From: Streptomyces triticisoli
Lineage (GTDB): Bacteria; Actinomycetota; Actinomycetes; Streptomycetales; Streptomycetaceae
Direction: 5' to 3'
Assembly: GCF_003270085.1 (NCBI RefSeq)
Contig: NZ_QFDQ01000030.1
Location: forward strand, 1-41,450
DNA: 41,450 nt
Shown: in pieces, positions 7,672-15,704 of the stretch
Numbering within the stretch: the stretch's first letter is position 1
Layout: each line of letters opens with the position of its first letter
Notes under the pieces: generated by a model
What the model saw: only the letters and a program-made list of their open reading frames with translations
Databases searched by the model: none
Told to the model about the DNA's origin: nothing
Translations under genes and position numbers: made by a program

Positions 7672-7716
7672 CGTCATACGACGTCACACGTCGTCGTACG
7701 TCGTCACACGTCATCG
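7672..7716. repeat. CGTACGTC-rich iterations, right flank
   Basis: ACGTCACACGTC and GTCGTACGTC iterations upstream of the DUF2267 start. They share the GTCGTACGTC core with the left flank. Confidence 0.55.
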
Positions 7717-7766
7717 CGCCCCGTGGGCGGGGTACCGGGCCCACGGGACGCGTTCGGCAGGCCGCT

Positions 7767-8186
7767 TCAGCCGCTGAGCTGCCTGCGGTCGCTGCTTCCG
7801 GTGATCTGGATCTTGCGTGGCTTGGCCTGTTCGGCGACCGGGATGCGCAGGGTGAGGACGCCGGCCTCGTAGGAGGCGTCGATGCGGTCCGTGTCGAGGT
7901 TCTCGCCGAGGAAGAGCTGACGGGAGAAGATACCCGTGGGCCGTTCGGCGACGATCATTTCGGCACCCTCGGGGGCCGGGGACCTGCGTTCGGCGTGGAT
8001 GTTGAGGACGTTCCGCTCGACGTCGAGGTCGATGGTCTCCGGGTCGACCCCCGGGAGGTCGAAGTGGACGATGAAGTCGTCTCCCGCGCGGTAGGCGTCC
8101 ATCGCCATCGCACCCGGGCGGGTGGGGCCGAAGACCTGCTGTGCCAGGCGGTCGAGTTCACGGAACGGATCGGAGCGCATGAGCAT
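7767..8186 (-). CDS. Hsp20/alpha-crystallin small heat-shock protein
   Basis: ATP-independent holdase chaperone of 139 residues. The alpha-crystallin domain spans most of the protein: [30 protein letters not shown], ... [26 protein letters not shown], and the C-terminal part reads PRKIQI. The start at 8186 (MLMRSDPF) follows an AAAGGGGTGAG ribosome site; GTG at 8189 and ATG at 8180 are alternatives. A good housekeeping-type promoter lies upstream. No HspR (HAIR) or CIRCE-like operator was seen next to it. Confidence 0.95.
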   Translation of the reverse strand: MLMRSDPFRELDRLAQQVFGPTRPGAMAMDAYRAGDDFIVHFDLPGVDPETIDLDVERNVLNIHAERRSPAPEGAEMIVAERPTGIFSRQLFLGENLDTDRIDASYEAGVLTLRIPVAEQAKPRKIQITGSSDRRQLSG

Positions 8187-8237
8187 CACAGCTCACCCCT
8201 TTCATGTGCCGCTGCTGTGCCATGCCCTACTACTTCT

Positions 8238-8266
8238 TCTATAACCCGGAGGATGAAAATTGACAA
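8238..8266 (-). promoter_or_regulatory. housekeeping-type promoter of hsp20
   Basis: On the minus strand TTGTCA, 17 bases, TATAGA, close to TTGACA-N17-TATAAT and located about 50 bases upstream of the Hsp20 start. Confidence 0.65.
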
Positions 8267-8316
8267 GCCTCGGCTCAAGTTTCGGCTCGGATCCGGACGC
8301 GGGACGTCCGGAAAAC

Positions 8317-8350
8317 CGACGGCCCAGCCCGTTCCCGGGCTGGGCCGTCG
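8317..8350 (-). terminator. terminator of CMD copy 2
   Basis: Perfect 15-bp arms (8317-8331, 8336-8350) with a TTCC/GGAA loop. On the minus strand the hairpin is followed by GTTTTC. It sits directly after the stop of the CMD gene. Confidence 0.88.
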
Positions 8351-8374
8351 CGTGTGCGGTCCGGACCGGAGCCG

Positions 8375-8857
8375 TCAGCCGAACATGCCCGGCTCGTAGT
8401 CGCCCCCCGGCTGCTGGACGATGACGTTCAGGCGGTTGAAGGCGTTGATCAGGGCGATGAGGGAGACCAGGGCGGCCAGTTGGTCCTCGTCGTAGTGCTT
8501 GGCGGCGCTGGACCAGGCCTCGTCGCTCACTCCGCCGGCGGCGTCGGCGATGCGGGTGCCCTGCTCGGCCAGTTCGAGGGCGGCGCGCTCGGCCTCGGTG
8601 AAGACCCTGGCCTCGCGCCAGGTCGCGACCAGGTTGAGGCGCACGGCCGTCTCGCCGGCGTGGGCGGCCTCCTTGGTGTGCATGTCGGTGCAGAAGGCGC
8701 AGCCGTTGATCTGGCTGGCGCGGATCTTCACCAGTTCCTGCGTCGACATCGGGAGTCCCGAGTCCAACAGGGGTTTGTGCGCGGAGACGAGGTGGTGGAG
8801 GAACTTGGCCGCGACGGCGTTGTCGCGCAGGTTGAGACGGGCTTCCAGGGGTTCCAT
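8375..8857 (-). CDS. AhpD/carboxymuconolactone decarboxylase family protein (copy 2)
   Basis: A 160-residue paralogue of the CMD protein at 2141-2626. It has the redox motif INGCAFCTDMHTKEA and the same YEPGMF end. The family is linked to thiol-dependent peroxide reduction, but the substrate is not known. The start at 8857 has AAGGAG about 7 bases upstream. It stands alone between Hsp20 and a universal stress gene, not beside a sigma factor. Even so, its upstream region carries a perfect ECF41 promoter, which implies control in trans by the sigma factor encoded at 2805-3716. Confidence 0.93.
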   Translation of the reverse strand: MEPLEARLNLRDNAVAAKFLHHLVSAHKPLLDSGLPMSTQELVKIRASQINGCAFCTDMHTKEAAHAGETAVRLNLVATWREARVFTEAERAALELAEQGTRIADAAGGVSDEAWSSAAKHYDEDQLAALVSLIALINAFNRLNVIVQQPGGDYEPGMFG

Positions 8858-8910
8858 CTTCGGCTCCTTCGAGCGGGTCCTGCTGCTTCCGTTCGTGCTT
8901 GCACCTGTAC

Positions 8911-8937
8911 GACGGAGCCGGGCCGGCGGATGTGACA
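8911..8937 (-). promoter_or_regulatory. perfect ECF41 promoter for CMD copy 2
   Basis: On the minus strand TGTCACA (8931-8937), exactly 16 bases, then CGTC (8911-8914). This is identical in its defined positions to the sigma gene's own promoter and lies 53 bases upstream of the CMD start. Confidence 0.87.
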
Positions 8938-9035
8938 GGCCCGCGGAACCCAGGCGTGTGATCTGCGTCTCACCAGCAGCTCCTCAATGCCGGGTGCCGG
9001 GTGCCGTACCTGTGTGCCGGACGGCCCACGGCCGC

Positions 9036-9051
9036 GGGGCTCTTGGGCCCT
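9036..9051 (+). promoter_or_regulatory. possible DevR/OsdR-like box upstream of the USP gene
   Basis: GGGGCTCTTGGGCCCT has partial dyad symmetry and loosely resembles dormancy-regulator boxes found before universal stress genes in actinobacteria. The match is weak. Confidence 0.25.
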
Positions 9052-9113
9052 GGCAGCAAGGTGTTGCCTGAGCGACCCTGGGGCGGAGGCAAGAACGTTC
9101 AGGTTGAGGAGGC

Positions 9114-9995
9114 ATGGTGCCCGGTCTGGTGGTCGTGGGTGTGGACGGGTCGGCGTCGAGTCTCGCCGCGGTGGAGGCGGCGGCTCGGGAGGCGCGGTTG
9201 CGCGGAGCCGGGCTGCGGGTGGTGCACGCGTTCCTGTGGCCCCTGATGCGTGTGCCCTTGGGGCCGTCGCCGCTGGGTCCGCCGGAGGGCGGGCTCCGGA
9301 ACATGGCCGACCAGCTGGTGGCCGAGGCGGTGGAGCGGGCGCGGGCCGTGGCACCGGAGGTGGATGTCTCCCATGCCGTGGTGACGGGCGAACCGTTGAC
9401 CGTGCTGGAGGCGCAGTCGCGCGCCGCGGAGCTGGTGGTGGTCGGGTCCCGGGGGATGGGCGGGTTCGTCGGGCTGCTGGTGGGCTCGACGGCGGTCCAC
9501 CTGGCGGCGCACGGCCGGTGCCCGGTGCTGGTGGTGCGCGGGCAGCCGGCGGCCGACGGTCCGATCGTGCTGGGTGTGGACGGCTCGGCCGCGGGCGAGG
9601 AGGCGGTGGACTTCGCCTTCGCCGAGGCCGAGCTGAGGAAGGCGCCGTTGGTGGCGCTGCACGCCTGGACGACGTGGAACGCCTCCCTGCCCGCGCCGCA
9701 GGACGCGTCGGCGCCGTACGCGAACCCGCCCGGCGCGCTCGCCGATGAGGAGGAGCGTCTGTCGGCCGAGGCGCTCGCCGGCCACCAGGAGCGGTACCCG
9801 GGCGTGCAGGTGGAGCACAAGGTGGTGCGGGGCGGGACCCGTGAGGCCTTGATCGAGGCGAGCCGGTCCGCCCAGCTGATGGTGGTCGGCGCCCGGGGTC
9901 GCGGCGGTTTCGCCGGGCTGCTGCTCGGCTCGGTCAGCCAGGCCGTGCTGCACCACTCCCACTGCCCCGTCGTCGTGGCCCGCGGCAAGGAGTGA
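9114..9995 (+). CDS. tandem universal stress protein (two UspA domains)
   Basis: A 293-residue protein with two UspA domains. Domain 1 starts VVVGVDGSASSLAAVEAA and ends with the nucleotide-binding GSRGMGGFVGLLVGS. Domain 2 starts IVLGVDGSAAGEEAVDFA and ends GARGRGGFAGLLLGS. The G-2X-G-9X-G-S/T pattern indicates ATP-binding Usp proteins. Tandem Usps of this kind in actinobacteria are often induced by hypoxia or stasis. The GAGGAGG ribosome site is only one base from ATG 9114, so GTG 9117 is an equally likely start. Confidence 0.95.
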   Translation: MVPGLVVVGVDGSASSLAAVEAAAREARLRGAGLRVVHAFLWPLMRVPLGPSPLGPPEGGLRNMADQLVAEAVERARAVAPEVDVSHAVVTGEPLTVLEAQSRAAELVVVGSRGMGGFVGLLVGSTAVHLAAHGRCPVLVVRGQPAADGPIVLGVDGSAAGEEAVDFAFAEAELRKAPLVALHAWTTWNASLPAPQDASAPYANPPGALADEEERLSAEALAGHQERYPGVQVEHKVVRGGTREALIEASRSAQLMVVGARGRGGFAGLLLGSVSQAVLHHSHCPVVVARGKE

Positions 9996-10061
9996 CCCTG
10001 CCCTGACCGTCGCCGATCGGCGCGGCCTCTCCCAGGCCCCCTTCTCCCGCGTCCCCCTCTC

Positions 10062-10452
10062 TCAGGTCCGCGTCGCCCGGAACGCCTTCCGGTACGCCCT
10101 CGGGCTCGTCCCCACCCCCCTGCGGAAGCGCACCCTGCGGAAGCGCTCGCGGAACACCGTCGGGGAGCCGAAGCCGGCCTGGGCGGCGATGCGCTCCACC
10201 GGGTACGGCGTCGTCTCCAGCAGGTGCTGGGCGCGCCGTACCCGCGCCCGGTGCAGCCAGTTCGGTACCGGCTCGAGGGTGGCGCCGGCGGGGCCGGGGC
10301 AGGCCGTGGACGATGAACCGGGCCTGGCCGCCCTCCCGTTCCAGCGGCATGACCGGCATGCGGGCCGCGTGGGCGGCGGCCGCCGAGCCGTGGTCCCCGC
10401 GGATCATGTGCGGGCACATGTCCACCGCCCCCGCCGTCACCCGCCGGGCCAC
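10062..10452 (-). pseudogene. decayed GlxA-type AraC-family regulator
   Basis: Remnant of an AraC regulator with a DJ-1/PfpI-like N-terminal domain. One frame retains only the end of that domain (VDMCPHMIRGDHG ... EREGGQARFI). The reading then moves to another frame near 10270-10300, where the second helix-turn-helix survives (WLHRARVRRAQHLLETT, ERIAAQAGFGSPTVFRERF, VGTSPRAYRKAFRAT, stop at 10062). The first 200-odd residues and the first HTH are missing. A 15-bp tandem duplication (10119-10148) inserts about five residues before VGTSP. It cannot make a functional regulator. It follows the MFS gene on the same strand and may once have controlled it. Confidence 0.85.
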
Positions 10453-10519
10453 CGTTCAGCTCGCGATGCTCACCGGCGTGTTCAATCGCTCTGGGCCACG
10501 GTGACCGTCCTGGTGACCG

Positions 10520-12049
10520 TCAGGCCGGGCTCGACGACGGGGGCGTGACGTCGCCGGGCCGGCCCTTGGTGCCCTCGGTCGCCGTCCTCGCCTTCTGCGC
10601 CACCTGCGACAGCGGTTCGGCGATGTCCTCCAGGGAGCGCTGCTCGGCGTTGACCGCCAGGAAGGCGGCGACCAGGCCCGCCGCGCACATCAGACCCGCG
10701 CCGATCTGGAAGGCGAGGACCGTGTCGCCGACCTGGCCGGTGTTCGTGAGGTCGGCGAAGACCAGCGGACCGCTGATGCCGCCGGCCGCGGTGCCGAGGG
10801 CGTAGAAGAAGGCGATGGACATCGCCCGGGTCTCCATGGGGAAGACCTCGGAGACGGTCAGGTAGGCGCTGGAGGCGCCGGCCGAGGCGAAGAACAGCAC
10901 CGCGCACCAGCAGGCCGTCAGCGTGCCGGCGCTCAGCGCGCCCCGGCCGAACAGCCAGGCCGTGCCGAACAGCAGCAGGCCGGACAGCAGGTAGGTGGAG
11001 GAGATCATCACCCGGCGGCCGACCGTGTCGAAGAGGTGGCCCAGCAGCAGCGGGCCCAGGAAGTTGCCGGCCGCGATAACGGCGAAGTAGTAGCCGGTGT
11101 GGTCGGCGGGGATGCTGAAGAACCTGACCAGGATCGCGCCGAAGCCGAAGGTGATGGCGTTGTAGAGGAAGGCCTGGCCGATGAAGAGGGAGAAGCCGAG
11201 GGTCGCGCGCCTGCGGTAGCGGGCGAAGACCGTGTGGGCGATCTCGGCGAAGCTCACGCTGCCGCGCTGGTGGATGGTGATCTCGCCGTGCGGCTCGGGG
11301 AGCGGTTCGCCCTTCTCGTGCTCGACCCGGCGTTCGATGCCGGTGACGATGTCCTCCGCCTCGCGGTCCCTGCCGTGGATCAGCAGCCAGCGCGGGCTCT
11401 CCGGGACGTGACGGCGTACGAGGAGGATCACCAGGGCGAGGACCGCGCCGAGCGCGAACGTCACGCGCCAGCCCACGTCGGCGGCCAGGATGCCGGTGTT
11501 CAGGGCGAGGATCGACAGCAGGGAGCCGCCGACCGCGCCCAGCCAGAAGCTGCCGTTGATGATCAGGTCGATGCGGCCGCGGTGCTTCGCGGGGATCAGC
11601 TCGTCGATCGCGGAGTTGATGGCCGCGTACTCGCCGCCGATGCCGAAGCCGGTCAGGAAGCGGCAGAGGAAGAACCACCAGGCCTCGAAGGAGACCGCGG
11701 TCAGGGCGGTGGCCGCGAGATACACCGCGAGGGTGATCAGGAAGAGTTTCTTGCGGCCGTAGTGGTCGGTCATACGGCCCCAGAACAGGGCGCCGCCGCA
11801 GGCGCCCGCCACATACAGGGCCGCCGCGACGCCCGTGACCTGGCCGGAGCTGATCGCGAGGCCGCTGCCGGGCTCCGACAGACGGCTGGCGATGTTGCCG
11901 ACGACCGTGACCTCCAGGCCGTCCAGGATCCACACGGTGCCCAGACCGAGGACGATCGACCAGTGCCAGCGCGACCAGGGGAGGCGGTCGAGCCTGGCGG
12001 GGATGTCGGTGGTCACGGTACGGCCGGTCCCGGCCTCTGCGGTGGTCAT
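10520..12049 (-). CDS. MFS transporter, sugar-porter-like (SP/MHS type)
   Basis: Proton-coupled secondary transporter of 509 residues with twelve predicted membrane segments and a central cytoplasmic loop. Signature motifs: GRMTDHYGRKK in loop 2-3, RFLTGFGIGGEYAAINS, PESPRWLL before the central loop, and a repeat of the loop motif at LFDTVGRRVM. These fit sugar or organic-acid porters; the substrate cannot be read from the sequence. The start at 12049 has GGAGGGAG a few bases upstream. A dead AraC-type regulator lies just downstream. Confidence 0.9.
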   Translation of the reverse strand: MTTAEAGTGRTVTTDIPARLDRLPWSRWHWSIVLGLGTVWILDGLEVTVVGNIASRLSEPGSGLAISSGQVTGVAAALYVAGACGGALFWGRMTDHYGRKKLFLITLAVYLAATALTAVSFEAWWFFLCRFLTGFGIGGEYAAINSAIDELIPAKHRGRIDLIINGSFWLGAVGGSLLSILALNTGILAADVGWRVTFALGAVLALVILLVRRHVPESPRWLLIHGRDREAEDIVTGIERRVEHEKGEPLPEPHGEITIHQRGSVSFAEIAHTVFARYRRRATLGFSLFIGQAFLYNAITFGFGAILVRFFSIPADHTGYYFAVIAAGNFLGPLLLGHLFDTVGRRVMISSTYLLSGLLLFGTAWLFGRGALSAGTLTACWCAVLFFASAGASSAYLTVSEVFPMETRAMSIAFFYALGTAAGGISGPLVFADLTNTGQVGDTVLAFQIGAGLMCAAGLVAAFLAVNAEQRSLEDIAEPLSQVAQKARTATEGTKGRPGDVTPPSSSPA

Positions 12050-12117
12050 GGGCTCCCTCCACGTCGGGCGAACCCCCTCCGTGTTCCCCCCGGAGCCACG
12101 GGATCACGCGCGGCCCG

Positions 12118-13437
12118 CTACGCCCCCAGCGCCCGCGACACCGTGAAGATCACCAGGCCTGCCAGGGAGCCCACCACCGTGCCGTTGATGCGGATGAACT
12201 GCAGGTCGCGGCCGATATTGGCCTCGATCTTGCGGGTGGTGTGCCCGGCGTCCCAGCCGGCGATCGTGTCGGTGATCAGGGAGGTGATCTCCTTGCGGTA
12301 CGTCGTCACCACGTACACCGCCACGCCCTCGAGCCAGCCGTCGACCTTGCCCTGGGCCTTGGGGTCCTCGGCCATCCGGGCGCCCAGGGACAGCAGCGAG
12401 GCCCGCACCCGCAGGCGCAGCTCGCTGTGCTCGTCCTCCGCCGCGGAAACGATCATGGATCGTACGGCGCCCCAGGCGGAGGCGATCAGGTCCTGGACCT
12501 CGCCGCGGCCCAGCACCTCGCCCTTGAGCCGCTCCACACGCGCGCGTGTGTCGGTGTCGGACTGCAGGTCGGAGGCGAAGTCGGTGAGGAAGCGGTCCAG
12601 GGCTCCGCGCGCGGGGTGAGTGGGCATGTCCCGCATCTCGGTGACGAACCGCAGCAGCTCCTTGTAGACCCGCTCGCCGACCTTCCTGTCGACGAACCTC
12701 GGGGTCCAGCCGGGCGCGCCGCCCTGTACGGCGCCCATCACGGAGTCGCCGTGCAGCACCAGCCAGTCGTGCGCGCGGGTGACGACCAGGTCGACGACCC
12801 GTTTGTGGCCGCCGTCGGCGACGACCTTCTCCAGCAGCTTGCCGATGCCGGGCGCGATCTCCTGCATGTTGGCTCTGCGGGTGATCGCCTCGCCGACCAC
12901 GGCCTGCACGTCGGAGTCGCGCAGGACGGTCAGGGCGCCGCGCAGCGCGGTGGCCAGTTCCGCCGTCACCCGGTCGGCGTGTTCCGGCCGGGCGAGCCAG
13001 GCACCCAGCCGGCTGCCGATGCCGACGGCGCGCAGCCGCTGGCGTACGACGTCCTCGGAGAGGAAGTTCTCGCCGACGAACTCACCGAGTGAGACGCCGA
13101 GCTGGTCCTTCTTGTTCGGGATGATCGCGGTGTGCGGGATGGGCAGGCCGAGCGGGTGGCGGAAGAGGGCGGTGACCGCGAACCAGTCGGCGAGCGCGCC
13201 CACCATGCCGGCCTCGGCGGCGGCCGCCACGTAGGCCGTCCAGGCTCCGGCGCCCGCGTGCTCGGCCCACGTGGCGAGGACGTACACCACCGCGACGAAC
13301 AGCAGGAGCCCGGTGGCGGTCAGTTTCATACGGCGGACCCCGCGGGCCCGCTCCTCGTCGGCGGGGCTGAACACGCTCATCGAGCGGCGGGAGACGGCTT
13401 CCATCGTTTCCGGGCCGGCCTGTGTCGTCTGTTCCAT
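12118..13437 (-). CDS. DUF445 membrane-anchored protein
   Basis: A 439-residue DUF445 family protein, function unknown. There is a membrane helix near residues 38-58 (LTATGLLLFVAVVYVLA), then the family signature MVGALADWFAVTALFRHPLGLPIPHTAIIP. A long helical region follows (GEFVGENFLSEDVVRQRL, IGSRLGAWL), and a C-terminal membrane helix (VVGSLAGLVIFTVSRALGA). This gives an N- and C-anchored topology. The ATG at 13437 is preceded by GTGGAG. Longer readings upstream only shadow the divergent hydrolase gene. It is divergent from the SGNH hydrolase across about 210 bp. Confidence 0.88.
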   Translation of the reverse strand: MEQTTQAGPETMEAVSRRSMSVFSPADEERARGVRRMKLTATGLLLFVAVVYVLATWAEHAGAGAWTAYVAAAAEAGMVGALADWFAVTALFRHPLGLPIPHTAIIPNKKDQLGVSLGEFVGENFLSEDVVRQRLRAVGIGSRLGAWLARPEHADRVTAELATALRGALTVLRDSDVQAVVGEAITRRANMQEIAPGIGKLLEKVVADGGHKRVVDLVVTRAHDWLVLHGDSVMGAVQGGAPGWTPRFVDRKVGERVYKELLRFVTEMRDMPTHPARGALDRFLTDFASDLQSDTDTRARVERLKGEVLGRGEVQDLIASAWGAVRSMIVSAAEDEHSELRLRVRASLLSLGARMAEDPKAQGKVDGWLEGVAVYVVTTYRKEITSLITDTIAGWDAGHTTRKIEANIGRDLQFIRINGTVVGSLAGLVIFTVSRALGA

Positions 13438-13650
13438 CCACTCCACCCGTTCGGTGATCCCGCACACAATTGTCCCTTCCTGACCGACTCCCGGAACGGA
13501 ACGAGAGTTCCCGGCGTCTGTCGGGAGGGGGTCGTCGGCAGGGTCCCGTCCACTCTTCCCGAGCCCATGAAGGATCATGTGCTCGTCGGGTCGGAGCCTC
13601 GGGCTCCCCCGGCGGAGGAACCCCAGGAACCCGAGGAGAACACCGCCCGC

Positions 13651-14985
13651 ATGACCAAGCGTCACGGCTGTGCCCTGCTGACCGCGATCGTCGCACTGAT
13701 CGTCGCCGTGTCCGCCGCCGTATACGCCGGAGCCACCCACGACACCCGCCGCCCCGCCGACTCCCTCGCCCCGGGCCGCGCCCCGGGCAACTCCGCCGCC
13801 CCCGTCTCCACCGGCACCTGGGTCGGCGCCTGGGCCACCTCCCCGGCCGCCGCGGAACCCGGTACGGAGATCCACGGCATGGCGGGCCGCTCGGTGCGCA
13901 ACGTCGTGCACGCGAGCGTCGCGGGTACGAGTGCCCGGATCACACTGTCCAACCTCTACGGCCAGTCGCCGCTGCACCTCACCCACGCCTCGATCGCGGT
14001 CGCCGCCGGTGACGGCGGCGCGGCCGCCGCGGCGGGCACCATGCGGCGGCTCACCTTCTCCGGCGCCACCTCGGTCGTGGTGCCACCCGGCGGGCAGGTG
14101 ATGAGCGACGCGGTGCGCATCGCCGTGCCGCGCGGGAGCGACGTGCTGGTGACCACGTACTCCCCCACTCCGTCGGGCCCGGTCACCTACCACCCGCACG
14201 CACGGCAGATCTCCTACGTCGCCGCCGGGGACCGCACCGAGGACGTGACCGGGGCGCCGTACACCGAGCGGACGACGGTCTGGCGCTATCTGACCGCGCT
14301 GGATGTGCTCAGCGACGAGGCCGAGGGGACGGTCGTCGTTTTCGGGGACTCGCTCACCGACGGCATCACCTCGACCGTCGGCGCCAACCGGCGCTGGACC
14401 GACGTGCTGTCCGGGCGGCTGCGGGCCGCGGCCGTCGAGGGGCGGGACGACGTGCCGCGCTACAGCGTCGTGAACGAGGGCATCAGCGGCAACCAGGTAC
14501 TGGCGAGCGGACTGGGGCGGCCCGCGGACAATCCGAGCGGGGTGAGCCGGTTCGAGCGGGATGTGCTGGAACGGACCGGGGTCGAGGTCGTGGTGATCGA
14601 CCTCGGGGTCAACGACATCCTGCGCAACCCGCACCTCGCCGACCCGGAGAAGATCACCGAGGGGCTGCGGGCGCTGGTGGGGCAGGCTCACGCGCGGGGA
14701 CTGAAGGTCGTGGGGGCGACGCTGATGCCGTTCGAGGGGCATCGGTGGTACACGGCGGCGCGGGAGGCGGTACGGCAGCAGGTCAACGCCGAGATCCGGG
14801 GCGGGCGGGTGTTCGACGCCGTCGTCGACTTCGACCGGGCGCTGCGGGACCCGTACGCGCCGCGGCGGCTGCGGCCCGTCTACGACTCCGGGGACCACCT
14901 GCACCCCAGTGACCAGGGGTACCGGAAGATGGCGGAGGTGTTCGACCTCCGGGAGCTGAAGGGGGCTGCGCCGGCGCAGCTGTGA
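13651..14985 (+). CDS. secreted SGNH/GDSL hydrolase
   Basis: Extracellular esterase or lipase-like hydrolase of 444 residues. A Sec signal is visible (MTKRHGCALLTAIVALIVAVSAAVYAGA, broken here only by reading order), followed by a low-complexity linker. An N-terminal beta-rich part (GTWVGAWATSPAAA, ITLSNLYG) precedes the SGNH catalytic domain: block I GDSLTDG near 232, block III GVND near 319, and the Asp/His block DHLHPSD near 416. This architecture matches the actinobacterial SGNH proteins annotated as secreted GDSL lipases; the substrate is unknown. ATG 13651 has GAGGAG 11-12 bases upstream; an earlier in-frame ATG at 13567 lacks a ribosome site and would hide the signal peptide. Confidence 0.9.
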   Translation: MTKRHGCALLTAIVALIVAVSAAVYAGATHDTRRPADSLAPGRAPGNSAAPVSTGTWVGAWATSPAAAEPGTEIHGMAGRSVRNVVHASVAGTSARITLSNLYGQSPLHLTHASIAVAAGDGGAAAAAGTMRRLTFSGATSVVVPPGGQVMSDAVRIAVPRGSDVLVTTYSPTPSGPVTYHPHARQISYVAAGDRTEDVTGAPYTERTTVWRYLTALDVLSDEAEGTVVVFGDSLTDGITSTVGANRRWTDVLSGRLRAAAVEGRDDVPRYSVVNEGISGNQVLASGLGRPADNPSGVSRFERDVLERTGVEVVVIDLGVNDILRNPHLADPEKITEGLRALVGQAHARGLKVVGATLMPFEGHRWYTAAREAVRQQVNAEIRGGRVFDAVVDFDRALRDPYAPRRLRPVYDSGDHLHPSDQGYRKMAEVFDLRELKGAAPAQL

Positions 14986-15004
14986 CGTGCGCCGGCGCCC
15001 GCGA

Positions 15005-15694
15005 CTACGACAGCTCTCGGCGCCTGGCCTTGCGTTCCAGCTTTTCCTGGCGGCGTTGTTCCTTCAGGCGGCGGCGTTCCGCCTCCGTGACCTTGCGTCG
15101 GATTCCCACACCGCCCCAGAAGGCCACGCCCGTCACGATCACGCGGGGCGCGCCCGGTTCGGCCGGGGCGCCGTCCTCCTGGTGGTCGAAGCCGCCCATG
15201 ATGCCGACACCGCGCACCACGACCTCGACGCCGGGCGGCACGGTCACGTCCACGCCGCCCATGATCGCCACGCAGTTGATCTCGACCTCGCGGTCGGCGA
15301 AGTTCGCCTCGCGCAGGTCGATGTTGCCGCCGCCCCAGAAGGCGAAGCAGTTGAACCGCTTGGGCACGGTCCAGCCGCCCTTGCGTTCGAAGCCGCCCAT
15401 GACGGCGACGGCCCACGACGAGGTTCCCTCCCCGCCGACCACCCGGCCCGCCCAACCACCGCCCCGCTCCGGCTGCTTGACCATGTTCACGGCCGGGGCG
15501 CTCACCCCGGGCACGGGCAGGTCCCGGGTGAGCGGCGCGAGTTCGCCGTACGTACGCGCCTTGTACGCCGCCTCCAGCCGCTCCTCGAACTCCGTCATGT
15601 CGAGACGGCCCTCCGCCAGGGCGTCCCTCAGGTGTTCGGCGACTCGTTCACGATCGGCGTCGGAAGCGCGAAGCTCCGGGAGGTCCTCCGTCAT
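15005..15694 (-). CDS. DUF1707 and LiaF-like C-terminal domain protein
   Basis: A 229-residue protein with an N-terminal DUF1707 domain (LRASDADRERVAEHLRDALAEGRLDMTEFEERLEAAY in the first 50 residues). A beta-helical LiaF-like part follows with repeated glycine motifs (VAVMGGFERKG, AFWGGGNIDLREA, AIMGGVDVTVPPG, GIMGGFDHQ, AFWGGVGIRRK), then a basic coiled tail. LiaF-like proteins modulate envelope-stress signalling; that role here is inferred. There is no signal peptide or membrane helix. It starts 10 bases after the ABC ATPase stop on the same strand, so it is very probably translated from the exporter operon. Confidence 0.88.
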   Translation of the reverse strand: MTEDLPELRASDADRERVAEHLRDALAEGRLDMTEFEERLEAAYKARTYGELAPLTRDLPVPGVSAPAVNMVKQPERGGGWAGRVVGGEGTSSWAVAVMGGFERKGGWTVPKRFNCFAFWGGGNIDLREANFADREVEINCVAIMGGVDVTVPPGVEVVVRGVGIMGGFDHQEDGAPAEPGAPRVIVTGVAFWGGVGIRRKVTEAERRRLKEQRRQEKLERKARRRELS

Positions 15695-15704
15695 GGGCAG
15701 CAGC

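Noticed and set aside
12118..14904. A single 928-codon DUF445 fusion protein
   Set aside because: The upstream half is antisense to the SGNH hydrolase and has no domain; the ATG at 13437 gives the family length.
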